A DNA stretch of 64,000 bases from Oleisolibacter albus (GTDB lineage: Bacteria > Pseudomonadota > Alphaproteobacteria > Azospirillales > Azospirillaceae). Positions 8,353 through 16,930 of this stretch are shown one piece after another. Location of the stretch: assembly GCF_003336875.1 (NCBI RefSeq), contig NZ_QGNJ01000007.1, positions 186,001 to 250,000 of the forward strand, read 5' to 3'. The notes under the pieces were generated by a model. The model was not told the origin of the DNA, searched no databases, and saw nothing but the letters and a program-made list of their open reading frames with translations. Within the stretch, counting starts at the first letter, position 1; every line of letters starts with the position of its first letter. The translations under genes and the position numbers were made by a program.

Positions 8353-8736
8353 TCACGGCGCGCGTCTGGCGGACCCGGTGGCGGGATCGATGGTCAGATA
8401 GGGCAGGCCGGCCTGCTTCCAGGCGGCGAAGCCCCCACCCAGTTGGGCGATGGCCGGCATGCCCGCCGCCACGCACCGCTCCGCCACCCGGTGCGAGCGC
8501 ATGGCCGACCCGCACATCAGCACCGGCGGTCGCCCCACCGGCAGGTTGTCCGGATCGAAGTCGGACATGGGATAGAGCAGCGCCCCCTCCACATGCTCGA
8601 AGGCGTATTCGCTGGGCGTGCGCACATCGATCAGCACGATCTCGCGCCGCCGCAGCTTGTCCTGCACCGTGGCGGGGTCCAGCGTCTCGATGGTGCCGGC
8701 CTGTGTCTGTTCCATGGTCTTCTGACCCGTGCTCAT
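8353..8736 (-). CDS. Single-domain rhodanese (sulfurtransferase-like)
   Basis: 127 residues, one rhodanese domain: IVLIDVRTPSEYAFEHVEGALLYP, then the active-site loop CGSAMRS and LGGGFAAWKQAGLPYL. The loop is six residues with cysteine first and arginine sixth, as in thiosulfate sulfurtransferases, but alanine stands where glycine is usual. The start at 8736 has a GGGGAGA ribosome site; an upstream in-frame start would lie in non-coding sequence. Divergent from the ferritin-like gene, with a shared 200-base promoter region. Confidence 0.85.
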   Translation of the reverse strand: MSTGQKTMEQTQAGTIETLDPATVQDKLRRREIVLIDVRTPSEYAFEHVEGALLYPMSDFDPDNLPVGRPPVLMCGSAMRSHRVAERCVAAGMPAIAQLGGGFAAWKQAGLPYLTIDPATGSARRAP

Positions 8737-8864
8737 GGCATCTCCCCCCGATCCGGCGCGGTTGCCCGGTTTCCTGTCCAGGCCCCAGCAGATAGGCCGC
8801 CGCCCCGGCATCCGCCTTGCGAATCCGCAAGCGTATCGCTGCCACCGTGCCGCCGCCACTCCAC

Positions 8865-8878
8865 TTGACAACCCGCAA
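8865..8878. promoter_or_regulatory. Possible FNR-type half-conserved box between the rhodanese and ferritin-like genes
   Basis: TTGACAACCCGCAA resembles TTGAT-N4-ATCAA with a good left half and a poor right half. It lies between two divergent genes whose neighbour is an FNR/CRP-type regulator. TTGACA could instead be a plain -35 element. Confidence 0.25.
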
Positions 8879-8936
8879 AGTCTGCCCGTGCCTCCAGCGG
8901 CATTCTGCCGGCAGCGTTCCGAACGGAGACAGGATC

Positions 8937-9458
8937 ATGCCGGAGCAGAACCCCGAGCGCGGAGACGGCCCATGCCGGAGCGGGCCGCTGCCGGACGCCG
9001 TCGTCGATGCCCTGCTGGCCGCCCTGGATGACGAATTCCAGGCGGAAGCCACCTACAGGGCGGTGATCGGGCGCTTCGGGCGTGTGATGCCCTTCGCCGT
9101 CATCCTCGGTGCGGAACAGCGGCACGCCGCCGCCGTGATCCGGCTGCTGCACCGCTATGGCCGGGCGGCGCCGGCCAACCCCTATCATTGGGCGCCGGAC
9201 CAGATTCCCGGCAGTCTGGCCGCCGCCTGCGATGCGGCGGTGGCGGCGGAAGTGAAGAATGCGGCCCTGTACGACCACGCCCTGCTGCCGGTGGTGCAGG
9301 GCTATCCCGATATCGAGGCCGTGTTCCTGCGCCTGCGCGACGCCTCCAGCCACTGCCATCTGCCGGCCTTCCGGCATTGGGCGGAGATCTACCGCTCGGA
9401 GGGGGCGCAGCGGGAGACGGCGGAGGAGCCGTGCCGCGGCGGCGATGGCTGCTGCTGA
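8937..9458 (+). CDS. Ferritin-like domain protein (DUF2202 type)
   Basis: 173 residues. A four-helix ferritin-like fold is suggested by acidic and histidine residues spaced as metal ligands: LDDEFQAEATY, GAEQRHAAAV, AAEVKNAALYDH and SSHCHLPAF. The pattern of RFG..PF..I..AEQRH is typical of DUF2202 proteins. The tail EEPCRGGDGCC adds three cysteines. Probable di-iron cytosolic protein; reaction unknown. The ATG at 8937 follows CGGAGACAGG, and the sequence before it is not protein-like. Convergent with the FNR-type gene. Confidence 0.8.
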   Translation: MPEQNPERGDGPCRSGPLPDAVVDALLAALDDEFQAEATYRAVIGRFGRVMPFAVILGAEQRHAAAVIRLLHRYGRAAPANPYHWAPDQIPGSLAAACDAAVAAEVKNAALYDHALLPVVQGYPDIEAVFLRLRDASSHCHLPAFRHWAEIYRSEGAQRETAEEPCRGGDGCC

Positions 9459-9464
9459 CGGTTT

Positions 9465-10199
9465 TCAGTCCGTCCGCGCCGCGGCCATCAGGCCGTCGCG
9501 GTCGCACAGCACAAGATTGTGGGCGATCTCGCGGATCAGGCCGGCGCGCTTGAACTCGGAAATGGTCCGGCTGGCCGTTTCCAGGGTCACGGCCAGCATG
9601 GCGCCCAGATCCTCGCGGGTGAACAGGCGGACAGGCTGTTCCGGCTGCTCCGCCGTCAGATGCAGCAGCAGCCGGGCCAGACGCTGGCGGGCGCTGCCGG
9701 TGGACAGGTCGGTCAGGAAATCGTCGGCCACGCTCAGGGCCTCGTACCATTTCTCCATCAGCCGGCGATGCAGCCGCGGTGTCTCCGCCTGCAACTGGCC
9801 GATGACCTCCCGCGGGATACGGCAGACCTCGGTCGGCTGGACACAGATGGCGATATGCTCATAGCTGGGCCGCACCAGGGCCTCCAGCCCGGCCACCGCG
9901 CCCCGGCGGAACAGGCGGACGATGCGCTGGGTCCCGTCGGCCTGCACATGCACCAGCTTGACCATGCCGGAACGGATGGTGAAGACGGCCCGCGCCGGTT
10001 CATCCAGCCCGTACAGCTGCGCCCCGGCATCGAAATGCAGTTCCTCGATGGGCAGATGGATGTGCTGGAAGTCGGTCTCCTCCAGCTCGGAGAACAAGGC
10101 GAGATGCCGGATCGCGCAGTTCCGGCAGGCCGCCGTTCCCTTCCAGGCCGCTTCGATCTGGGGTGTTTTCACCCTGCAACTCCAGACTGAACCATTCAC
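9465..10199 (-). CDS. FNR/CRP-family transcriptional regulator
   Basis: 244 residues. An N-terminal cysteine pair CRNC (25 and 28) precedes a cyclic-nucleotide-type beta-barrel (about 35-150), a long dimer helix and a winged helix-turn-helix (about 195-240; REDLGAMLAVTLETASRTISEFKRAGLI). The recognition helix has the E..SR pattern of FNR, which reads TTGAT half-sites. Two more cysteines lie in the barrel (ICVQPTEVC). Cysteine spacing is not the classical FNR set, so oxygen sensing by a 4Fe-4S cluster is plausible but unproven. Start is GTG at 10199; a GTG at 10172 is also possible. Confidence 0.85.
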   Translation of the reverse strand: MNGSVWSCRVKTPQIEAAWKGTAACRNCAIRHLALFSELEETDFQHIHLPIEELHFDAGAQLYGLDEPARAVFTIRSGMVKLVHVQADGTQRIVRLFRRGAVAGLEALVRPSYEHIAICVQPTEVCRIPREVIGQLQAETPRLHRRLMEKWYEALSVADDFLTDLSTGSARQRLARLLLHLTAEQPEQPVRLFTREDLGAMLAVTLETASRTISEFKRAGLIREIAHNLVLCDRDGLMAAARTD

Positions 10200-10300
10200 C
10201 GATCAACAAACTGGCCGGGTCGACGCCAAACGGCAAGGGGAAGAGGACACCCCCGAAGCGAAAGTTGGCGGTGGAGACGGTCCCCGTCGACGTTGATCCC

Positions 10301-11353
10301 CTACAGCCGGACCGGCAGCACCCGGCCACCGGCCGCACTTTCGCAGCCCAGATCCAGCAGCCGCATGACGGTCGCCGCATCGGCAGCGGTGACCGGAACC
10401 GGGGCACCGCTGCCGATGGCGTCGCGCACCCCGGCATAATAGTGGCGGTAATCGCCCGCAGCTGCCTGCTCCGTAACCGGGGCGGAAACCTGCCCGTCGG
10501 GCGTATCGCCCGCAAAGAAACAGATCCGCTGGCCGGGCAGCGACCAGTCGGCGCCTCCCGGCCGCTGCCCGGCCTTCAATGCCGGCTCCTGCGCGTCCAG
10601 CCCATCGACGGTCAGGCTGCCGGCGGTTCCATGCAGGGTGAAGCGGGGGCAGGGGGCGGCGGCCAGCATGCCGGCTTCCAGCAGCACCCGCCGGGTCTCA
10701 TAGTGCAGCACCGCCTGGAACCAATCGTCAGCCGAGGCCCCCGGGCGCTGGCAGGCGCGGTCAAGGGACAGCCGATCCGGCGGTCCGAACAGGCACAGCG
10801 CCTGATCGAGCAGATGGGGACCGAGATCGAACCAGAGGCCACCGCCCGCTCCCGGCCGTTCGCGCCAGCGGTCGCGCACCTGCGGCCGGAAGCGGTCGAA
10901 ATGGGACCGCATCTGCACCACCGTGCCCAACCGGCCGGAGCGCAGCACCTGCTGCACCGCCAGGAAATCGCCGTCCCAGCGCCGGTTATGGAAGACCGAC
11001 AGAACCAGCCCGAGGGCACGCGCCTCGGCATCCAGGGCCACCGCGTCGGCATGGCTGGTGGTGAAGGGCTTGTCCACGACCACATGGCGCCCGGCCGCCA
11101 GCGCCTGACGGGTCAGGGGGGCATGGCTGTCATTGGGGCTGGCCACCACCACCAGCCGCAGCGACGGGTCCAGCAACGCCTGTGCCAGATCGGGGAACAC
11201 CCGCATATCCGGCAGGTCGGCCCGCACCTTGCCGGGGTCCGACGACACCACGGCCGCCAGCCGCAGGCCGGGAACCGCACCGATCAGCGGCGCGTGGAAG
11301 GTGCGGCCGGCATAGCCATAGCCCACCAGAACGACATCGATGCTGTCCGTCAT
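10301..11353 (-). CDS. Gfo/Idh/MocA-family NAD(P)-dependent oxidoreductase
   Basis: 350 residues. An N-terminal Rossmann fold (DVVLVGYGYAGRTFHAPLI, VVVASPNDSH) is followed by the family EKP-like motif VVVDKPFTT and a C-terminal dimerisation/substrate domain with GGLWFDLGPHLLDQAL, which carries the usual catalytic histidine. Closest in pattern to YcjS/YdgJ/MviM-type sugar or inositol dehydrogenases; substrate not predictable. The start at 11353 was chosen because GGGGGCGGGAGAAA precedes it and the Rossmann strand begins at once. No functional link to its neighbours is evident. Confidence 0.87.
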   Translation of the reverse strand: MTDSIDVVLVGYGYAGRTFHAPLIGAVPGLRLAAVVSSDPGKVRADLPDMRVFPDLAQALLDPSLRLVVVASPNDSHAPLTRQALAAGRHVVVDKPFTTSHADAVALDAEARALGLVLSVFHNRRWDGDFLAVQQVLRSGRLGTVVQMRSHFDRFRPQVRDRWRERPGAGGGLWFDLGPHLLDQALCLFGPPDRLSLDRACQRPGASADDWFQAVLHYETRRVLLEAGMLAAAPCPRFTLHGTAGSLTVDGLDAQEPALKAGQRPGGADWSLPGQRICFFAGDTPDGQVSAPVTEQAAAGDYRHYYAGVRDAIGSGAPVPVTAADAATVMRLLDLGCESAAGGRVLPVRL

Positions 11354-11372
11354 GTTTTCTCCCGCCCCCTCC

Positions 11373-11388
11373 GGTCCCGGCCGGGACC
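11373..11388. promoter_or_regulatory. Perfect 16-bp palindrome before the oxidoreductase gene
   Basis: GGTCCCGG joined directly to CCGGGACC, 20 bases before the start at 11353. It could be an operator for the oxidoreductase or the hairpin terminator of the kai operon that ends at 11469. Confidence 0.35.
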
Positions 11389-11468
11389 ATGCCATCCGGG
11401 AACCGGTGTGCCACGCGGGCAGTGGTGACCGCAACCGGGAGGGCCGACAGGGCGGGAAAATGGCCGGG

Positions 11469-12965
11469 TCAGCGGCCGGACCGGCCGTCCCGGTCCAGCC
11501 CGGTCAAGGCACCGGCCGTGGGCAGGCTGATCCGGCAGAATAGGCCGGTGGGGCGGAAGTCCATCTCCGCCTGGCCGCCCAGCTCATGGCCGATGCCGCG
11601 CTCCACCAGCATGCGCCCGAACCCCCGCCGGCGCGGCGGGTGTACCGGCGGCCCCCCGGCTTCCAGCCAATCGACCCGGACCATCCCGTCCCGCAGCGCC
11701 CATTCTACCTGGATACGCCCGGCCTCGGTGGACAGGGCCCCGTACTTGGCCGCGTTGGTGGCCAGCTCGTGCGCCACCAGTCCCAGCGCCAGCGCCGCCC
11801 GCGGCGACAGGTCCAGGGCGGGTCCGGCCAGACCGACGCGACCGCCGTCGGGATCACCATAGGGCGCCAGCTCGGCTCGCAGCAGCGCGTGCAGCGACAC
11901 CCCATCCCAATGGCTGTCCGACAGCAGCGAATGGGTTTCGGCCAGGGCGCGCAGGCGCCCCTCGAATGCCTGGCGGAAGCCGGCCAGATCGGTTTCCCGC
12001 GCTGCCGTCCGGGCGCAGATCGACTGCACCGTCGCCAGGGTGTTCTTGACGCGATGGCTGAGTTCGGCCATCAGCAGCTGCTGCCGTTCCTCGGCCCGCT
12101 TGCGGGCGGTGATGTCCGTCAGGGTGACGACACAGCCGATGATGCGGTCGCGCGCGCCGAACAGCGGCCCGGCGCTGACCAGAAGCGATGCCCGCCCGGC
12201 GGGTGTATCCAGCGTCGCCTCCACCCCGCGCACCACCTGCCCGGCCAGGGCGCGGGGCAGGATGTCGCTGCCGTTTCCGACCATCCAAACCAGTGGAAAC
12301 GCCGAGGCGAAATCACGCCCGACAACATCGGCCGCCATCAGCCGCGACATGGCGAGACTGGCATGGGTTACCCGGCCGGCCGGATCACAGACCACCACGG
12401 CCTCGACCGCATGGTCCAGGACGGAGCGGGCCAGCCGTTCCGCCGCCTCGGCCTCCTCCCGCCGCCGCCGGTCGCTGAGATCGCCGACCACCACACAGGA
12501 TGCGCCGTCCGCCCATTTCGGCAAGGGACTGGCCGCCAGCCAGATCGGAACGCGGCTGCCGTCCGGACGGACCAGCTCCGCCTCGCGGTTCTGCCGCCGG
12601 CCGGACGCGATCCAGGACGGGTCATGGCCCGGCGCCAGCAGTTCGGCCAGGGGCCGGCCCGTGATCTGATATGGCGGCCGCCCGGCCAGCCGGGCCAGGC
12701 TGGCATTGGCATAGAGGATGATCCCCTCGTCGGAGAGGGTGAGCGCCCCTTCGGGCATTTCCTCGATCAGGACACGATAGGGTTCGTCGGCGCTGCGCAG
12801 CGTGTAGATCTGCGGCCCGCGCGGCCCATCGACCACCAGAGCGTCCACCTCGCCGGTGCGGATGGCCGCCAGCGTCTCTTCCGCCTCGGCCAGACGGACC
12901 CGGAGCTCGGCGATCTCCGCTGCCAGGGCGGCTTCCCGGCCGGCGGCGCTGGGCGAAACGGCCAT
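11469..12965 (-). CDS. PAS-PAS HWE-family histidine kinase of the kai operon
   Basis: 498 residues, cytosolic. A short coiled coil (about 10-40), two PAS domains (about 62-165 and 175-290), then an HWE/HisKA_2 kinase with phosphoacceptor His304 in AELSHRVKNTLATVQSI and ATPase motifs HELATNAAKYGALS and GFGRMLVERGI. Last gene of kaiC-kaiB-kaiB-kinase; its ATG overlaps the stop of the second kaiB as ATGA. In other bacteria kinases next to kaiBC pass the state of KaiC on to response regulators; the same is inferred here. No response regulator is in the operon itself; the nearest one is divergent at 16011. Confidence 0.88.
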   Translation of the reverse strand: MAVSPSAAGREAALAAEIAELRVRLAEAEETLAAIRTGEVDALVVDGPRGPQIYTLRSADEPYRVLIEEMPEGALTLSDEGIILYANASLARLAGRPPYQITGRPLAELLAPGHDPSWIASGRRQNREAELVRPDGSRVPIWLAASPLPKWADGASCVVVGDLSDRRRREEAEAAERLARSVLDHAVEAVVVCDPAGRVTHASLAMSRLMAADVVGRDFASAFPLVWMVGNGSDILPRALAGQVVRGVEATLDTPAGRASLLVSAGPLFGARDRIIGCVVTLTDITARKRAEERQQLLMAELSHRVKNTLATVQSICARTAARETDLAGFRQAFEGRLRALAETHSLLSDSHWDGVSLHALLRAELAPYGDPDGGRVGLAGPALDLSPRAALALGLVAHELATNAAKYGALSTEAGRIQVEWALRDGMVRVDWLEAGGPPVHPPRRRGFGRMLVERGIGHELGGQAEMDFRPTGLFCRISLPTAGALTGLDRDGRSGR

Positions 12966-13291
12966 CAGCGTGTCCGGATATCCAGGCCGGCCAGGACACG
13001 GTCCTGATCGGACAGATCGCCCACCAGCTTGCGCAGGGGCGAGGGCAGTTCCTTCACCAGCGTCGGAGCGGCCACCACCTGGGCCTGCGAGGCCAGATGC
13101 GGCTGCTGGTACACATCCACCACCTCCAGCCTGTAGCGGTCGCCGAGATGATCGCGGCAGATGCGGCGGATATTCTCGATGGCCCGCATGGATCGGGGCG
13201 TGGTCCCCGTGACATAGAGACGGAGGACATAATCCTCGGGCTGGCTGGCCGGACCGGCCCCGAAATCCGAAGGTTTCTTGGAACCGGTCAC
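12965..13291 (-). CDS. kaiB: KaiB-family protein, second copy
   Basis: 108 residues with the thioredoxin-like KaiB fold: VLRLYVTGTTPRSMRAIENI, LEVVDVYQQPHLASQAQVVAAPTLVKELPSPL in pieces, and the end GDLSDQDRVLAGLDIR. The GTG at 13291 was preferred to a TTG at 13330 because GAGGA lies 4 bases before it and overlaps the stop of the previous kaiB; the TTG would give a long unrelated extension. The extra residues SKKPSDFGAGPASQPED before the fold are not typical. KaiB binds the first ATPase ring of KaiC in clock systems. Confidence 0.88.
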   Translation of the reverse strand: MTGSKKPSDFGAGPASQPEDYVLRLYVTGTTPRSMRAIENIRRICRDHLGDRYRLEVVDVYQQPHLASQAQVVAAPTLVKELPSPLRKLVGDLSDQDRVLAGLDIRTR

Positions 13292-13298
13292 GGCATCC

Positions 13299-13631
13299 TC
13301 ACGGCGCGGAACGAAGATCAAGTCCGACAAGAACCCGGTCGGTGTTGGAGAGATCGCCGATAATCTTCTTGATGGGGGCGGGCAGGCTGCGCACCAGCGT
13401 CGGCACGGCCAGGATCTGGTCGCCCTGGGCCAGTTGGGGATTCTCCAGCAGGTCGATCACCTGCACATCGTAGCGGCCATCCAGATGCTCCTCGCAGATG
13501 CGGCGGAGATTGGCGATGGCTGTCAGGGATTTGGCGGACTTGCCCGCCACATAGAGTCGCAGCTGCATCGCCGCCCCTTTCTCTTCGGACATGGACTGGT
13601 CACCCCCCCTGTCCAGCACGGATCGATCCAT
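13299..13631 (-). CDS. kaiB: KaiB-family protein, first copy
   Basis: 110 residues. Closer to cyanobacterial KaiB than the second copy: [39 protein letters not shown] and [20 protein letters not shown] follow the canonical sequence almost residue for residue. The ATG at 13631 follows AGGGAGA and lies 11 bases after the kaiC stop. About 20 residues precede the fold. Two different KaiB copies in tandem may play separate parts, for example binding KaiC versus the kinase. Confidence 0.9.
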   Translation of the reverse strand: MDRSVLDRGGDQSMSEEKGAAMQLRLYVAGKSAKSLTAIANLRRICEEHLDGRYDVQVIDLLENPQLAQGDQILAVPTLVRSLPAPIKKIIGDLSNTDRVLVGLDLRSAP

Positions 13632-13641
13632 GGCGATCTCC

Positions 13642-15390
13642 CTAGTCCTCGGCGGACTGCATGGCCCTGCGGCTGTGGGCCATGGCCCTGTGGGCTTCCT
13701 CGGCCATGCGCACAACCGCCGCATCCTCGTCGGCCAGCAGGCGCAGCTCCTCGTCCTCCAGCTCCAGCTCGGCCTGGAGGGCCTCCATCTGCGCCAGCAG
13801 TTGGGCGCGCTTGCGGGCAATGGTCCGCCGGCGCCGGTCCATTTCCGCAGCGCGCAGCTGGCGCGCGGCCCGGTCGCGGGCCTCCTGCGCCAGTCGCGCC
13901 GAACCGGTCAGCACACCCTCCGGCCCCAGATAGGCCGGGCGCAGGTCGATGCCGTCATCCGACATGAGGAATTCCCGCACCTGGTTGGAATGGGCCATGC
14001 CACGGGATTTCAGCAGATAGAGCTGCCGGTTCTGTTCTCCCGCCGTCTCACGGTTCAGCAGCAGCAGCCAAGTGTCCATCAGCGAAGAAATACCGGCATC
14101 GGTCCGCGCCTCGGCCGAACCGCCCTGGGTCAGGTTGGTGAACAGGGTGGTGATGGACCGGCTTTTCAGAAAATCCACCAGCCGCAGCAGCATGGCATGC
14201 ACCTCGAAGCCCGATCCGATCTCCATCAGGCTGGACATCGGATCGATGACGACCACGTCGGGCCGCAGCCGCGCGACATCACGGTGGAAGGCGGCCAGAT
14301 GCATCTCCAGTCCATAAAGGGTCGGGCGGCTGGCATGGAAGACCAGTTGCCCCCTCTGCTCCCATTGGGCCAGATCCAGGCCGGTGGAGCGCATATTGCG
14401 CCGGATCTGGGCCGGTGATTCCTCGAACGCGAAATAAAGCGCGCGTTCGCCCCGCCGGCAGGCCGCTTCCACGAAGGTGGCGCAGATGGTGGACTTGCCC
14501 GTGCCGGCCATGCCCGACACCAGCACGCTGCTGCCGCGGAAGAAGCCCTGACCACCCATCATGGCGTCCAGGGCGGGAATGCCAGTCGGCACCCGCTCTT
14601 CCGATGCCGGATGGTCAAGGCCCAGCCCGGTCACCGGCAGCACGCTGATGCCGTGCCGGTCGATCAGGAACGGGTATTCGTTGGTGCCATGGGCCGTGCC
14701 GCGATACTTCACAATGCGCAGCCGGCGCGTGGAGACCTGACCCTCGACCCGGTGGTCCAGCAGGATCACGCAGTCCGACACATATTCTTCCAGCCCTTGC
14801 CGGGTCAGAGCGCCGTCGCCGCGCTCGGCGGTGATGACAGCCGTGACACCCCTGTCCTTCAGCCAGGAGAACAGGCGCCGCAGTTCGGCCCGCAGCATGG
14901 CCTCGTTGGAGAAGCCTGAGAACAGCGCCTCCAGCGTGTCCAGCACCACCCGCTTGGCTCCGATGCGGTCGATGGCGAAGCCAAGGCGGATGAACAATCC
15001 CTCCAGATCGTAGTCCCCGGTCTCCTCAATCTCGCTGGGCTCAATCTGGATATGGTCGATGGCCAGAAGACCCCGCTGCTGCAGATCCACCAGATCATAG
15101 CCGAGCGAGGCGACATTCTGCTCCAGGTCGGTCGCCCGTTCCTCGAACGTGACCAGCACGCCCGGTTCACCCAAATTCTGGGCGCCGTGGACCAGGAAGG
15201 TGGCGGCCATCAGCGTCTTGCCGCATCCGGCCGAACCGCAGATCAGCGTCGGCCGGCCGGCCGGGACACCGCCGCCGGTCAGCTGATCCAGACCATCAAT
15301 GCCCGTCAGAGCCTTGACAATGCCCGGGGCGGTGCCCGGGATCGTGGAGTCGCGCACGGCCATGCCATTTCTCAGTGGAAAGACCTCCAT
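13642..15390 (-). CDS. kaiC: KaiC-family double RecA ATPase
   Basis: 582 residues. Two RecA-like domains: CI with Walker A GSAGCGKT (52-59) and catalytic Glu83-Glu84; CII with Walker [10 protein letters not shown] (293-301) and Glu323-Glu324. The autophosphorylation stretch reads TDAGISS (430-436), so the sites equal to Thr426, Ser431 and Thr432 of cyanobacterial KaiC are Thr, Ser and Ser; phosphorylation is likely possible. Beyond about residue 495 a charged coiled coil of some 85 residues replaces the KaiA-binding tail. No kaiA was seen. Start uncertain: 15390 or 15363; if the weak promoter at 15410-15434 is real, 15363 fits better. Confidence 0.92.
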   Translation of the reverse strand: MEVFPLRNGMAVRDSTIPGTAPGIVKALTGIDGLDQLTGGGVPAGRPTLICGSAGCGKTLMAATFLVHGAQNLGEPGVLVTFEERATDLEQNVASLGYDLVDLQQRGLLAIDHIQIEPSEIEETGDYDLEGLFIRLGFAIDRIGAKRVVLDTLEALFSGFSNEAMLRAELRRLFSWLKDRGVTAVITAERGDGALTRQGLEEYVSDCVILLDHRVEGQVSTRRLRIVKYRGTAHGTNEYPFLIDRHGISVLPVTGLGLDHPASEERVPTGIPALDAMMGGQGFFRGSSVLVSGMAGTGKSTICATFVEAACRRGERALYFAFEESPAQIRRNMRSTGLDLAQWEQRGQLVFHASRPTLYGLEMHLAAFHRDVARLRPDVVVIDPMSSLMEIGSGFEVHAMLLRLVDFLKSRSITTLFTNLTQGGSAEARTDAGISSLMDTWLLLLNRETAGEQNRQLYLLKSRGMAHSNQVREFLMSDDGIDLRPAYLGPEGVLTGSARLAQEARDRAARQLRAAEMDRRRRTIARKRAQLLAQMEALQAELELEDEELRLLADEDAAVVRMAEEAHRAMAHSRRAMQSAED

Positions 15391-16010
15391 GGGACACCAC
15401 ACGTTACGCAACCGGCGCAATAGCCCTATGGTCCGGCCCCCTACACATTTGGCCCTAGACCTTTGGCGGCGCAGCCCCGCGGCGGCCCCCACCGGAAGCC
15501 AGGAACGGGGCGGCAAAAAAGACGGTATTCGCGGGAACGGTGACGGACGCCGGGCGGCAGAATCCAGCCCCGAACCCGGCCCCAGACCCAACCCTGGGGC
15601 ATCCGCCACGCCCCTTTGGCACCGGCCACCCCTGCTTTTGTCACGAAAAGGGCGGCCGGTACCCGCCGGATGCACTGTAAACGGGCATTCCAGCCGCATC
15701 GCCATACCGCGAATTGGTGCAAGCCGGGCGGGTGGAGGGCATTTGCCCATGTCCCCGTTCCCCCGCACGGCGCCCCCCGGTACGGACTCCGGACCGGTCC
15801 CGGAACCATGCCGGAAACCATGCCGGAGGAGGGGCCGGTCTACCAAAGACCTCGGCGCATAGGCCCTCGATCAACCATTGGTATGACCAAGGCCATAGCC
15901 CTGAACGAATAAGGATTGTGCGGCACCGGACCGCTAGAGTGCGGCCGTGACGGCGGGCCGCACTCCGGCGGCGCGCGTTCGGCGTTACCAGCAAAAAGGG
16001 GAGATCCGGT
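15391..16010. other. 620-base intergenic region between kaiC and the chemosensory operon
   Basis: Divergent promoter region for both operons. On the minus strand GGACC (15434-15430), 17 bases, then GTT (15412-15410) resembles an EcfG promoter with one mismatch in the -35 part. On the plus side a perfect palindrome TTGGT-ATG-ACCAA lies at 15878-15890. A direct repeat ACCATGCCGGA occurs twice at 15805-15827 with a 12-base period. No gene is supported here. Confidence 0.4.
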
Positions 16011-16388
16011 GTGGCGACGGAAAAGACTGCCCAGCGCGTCCTGATCGTCGAAGACGAGTTCCTGATCGCCCTGCATGTGGAAGATGTCATGACCGGCCTC
16101 GGCTTCGAGGTGGTCGGGCCGATCCCGACGCTGGAGCAGGCCCTGGACATCGCCCGGTCGGAACCCCTGGATGGCGCGGTGCTGGATGTCAATCTGGCCG
16201 GGACCTACGTCTTCCCGCTGGCAGAGGAACTGGCCCGGCGCGGCGTTCCCTTCATCATGACCACGGGCTACGAGGCCTTCAGCGTGCCCGAAAGCCTGCG
16301 TGACCGCCCCCGGCTGCAGAAGCCGGTGCGCGAAGCCGAGCTGATCCGCCTGGCCCGCAGCATCTTCGGCGGACAGGCCGTGGCGTGA
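16011..16388 (+). CDS. Single-domain response regulator (CheY3-like)
   Basis: 125 residues, receiver domain only: acidic pair in LIVEDEF, phosphoacceptor Asp59 in AVLDVNLAG, Thr in FIMTTGY, Lys104 in LQKPV. The FDGAVLDVNLAG and TTGY/QKP pattern is that of receivers paired with HWE-family kinases rather than of flagellar CheY. Start is GTG with GGGGAGA ahead. First gene of the chemosensory operon and the likely target of the CheS3-like kinase at its end; the divergent kai kinase is of the same family and could also use it (inference). Confidence 0.88.
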   Translation: MATEKTAQRVLIVEDEFLIALHVEDVMTGLGFEVVGPIPTLEQALDIARSEPLDGAVLDVNLAGTYVFPLAEELARRGVPFIMTTGYEAFSVPESLRDRPRLQKPVREAELIRLARSIFGGQAVA

Positions 16389-16399
16389 AAGGCGACACC

Positions 16400-16930
16400 A
16401 TGCCGGACCGTCCCCGACTCCCGCTGCCCCAGCTTCTGCTGTTCGACCTGGGGGAGCGACAGTGCGCCTTGCCTGCACCGGCGGTCGGGCGCGTCCTGCC
16501 CATGGCCACCCTGGCCCAGCCCCCCGGCCTGCCACCGCTGCTGGCCGGATTGCTGCTGCTGCCGGACGAGGCCCTGCCGGTGATCCGCACCGCCCGTCTG
16601 TTCGACCTGCCCGAGGCGCCGCCGACGGCGGCCACGGCCCTGGTCCGGCTGTCCGGAGCGGTGGCAGCCCTGCTTCTGGTCGACAGGGTCGTCGGTCTGG
16701 TCGCCCAGCCGGAGGGCCAGCGCCTGCCCGTGGCGGCCGACAGCACCTTCTCCGGTGTGGCCAGTGCGGAAATCGACCTGCCCCGCGGTCCCTGCACCAT
16801 CCTTGATCCCGCGCGGATTCTGCTGCGGGAGGAGCAAGCGCGCATCGCGGCGTTCCTGGCCGAGCAGGGCCGCCGCCTGGAACGGACCCTGGGCGCGGAG
16901 GACCGGGCATGGCGCCCATCCCCATGCTGA
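16400..16930 (+). CDS. cheW: CheW-like adaptor, first copy
   Basis: 176 residues with a CheW beta-barrel: LPQLLLFDLGERQCALPAPAVGRVL at the start and AALLLVDRVVGLVAQPEGQRLP in the middle. A helical tail (EEQARIAAFLAEQGRRLERTL) extends beyond the fold. CheW couples the receptor to CheA. The start ATG follows AAAGGCGAC; a GTG at 16385 is an alternative. It overlaps cheR by 22 bases. Confidence 0.8.
   Translation: MPDRPRLPLPQLLLFDLGERQCALPAPAVGRVLPMATLAQPPGLPPLLAGLLLLPDEALPVIRTARLFDLPEAPPTAATALVRLSGAVAALLLVDRVVGLVAQPEGQRLPVAADSTFSGVASAEIDLPRGPCTILDPARILLREEQARIAAFLAEQGRRLERTLGAEDRAWRPSPC

Noticed and set aside
13292-13330. TTG start at 13330 for the second kaiB
   Set aside because: No ribosome site and 13 extra residues unlike KaiB; GTG at 13291 with GAGGA is better.
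15614-15635. TGGCACC-like sequence resembling a sigma-54 promoter before the chemosensory operon
   Set aside because: The GC of the -12 element is missing at the required spacing, and there is no activator site pattern.
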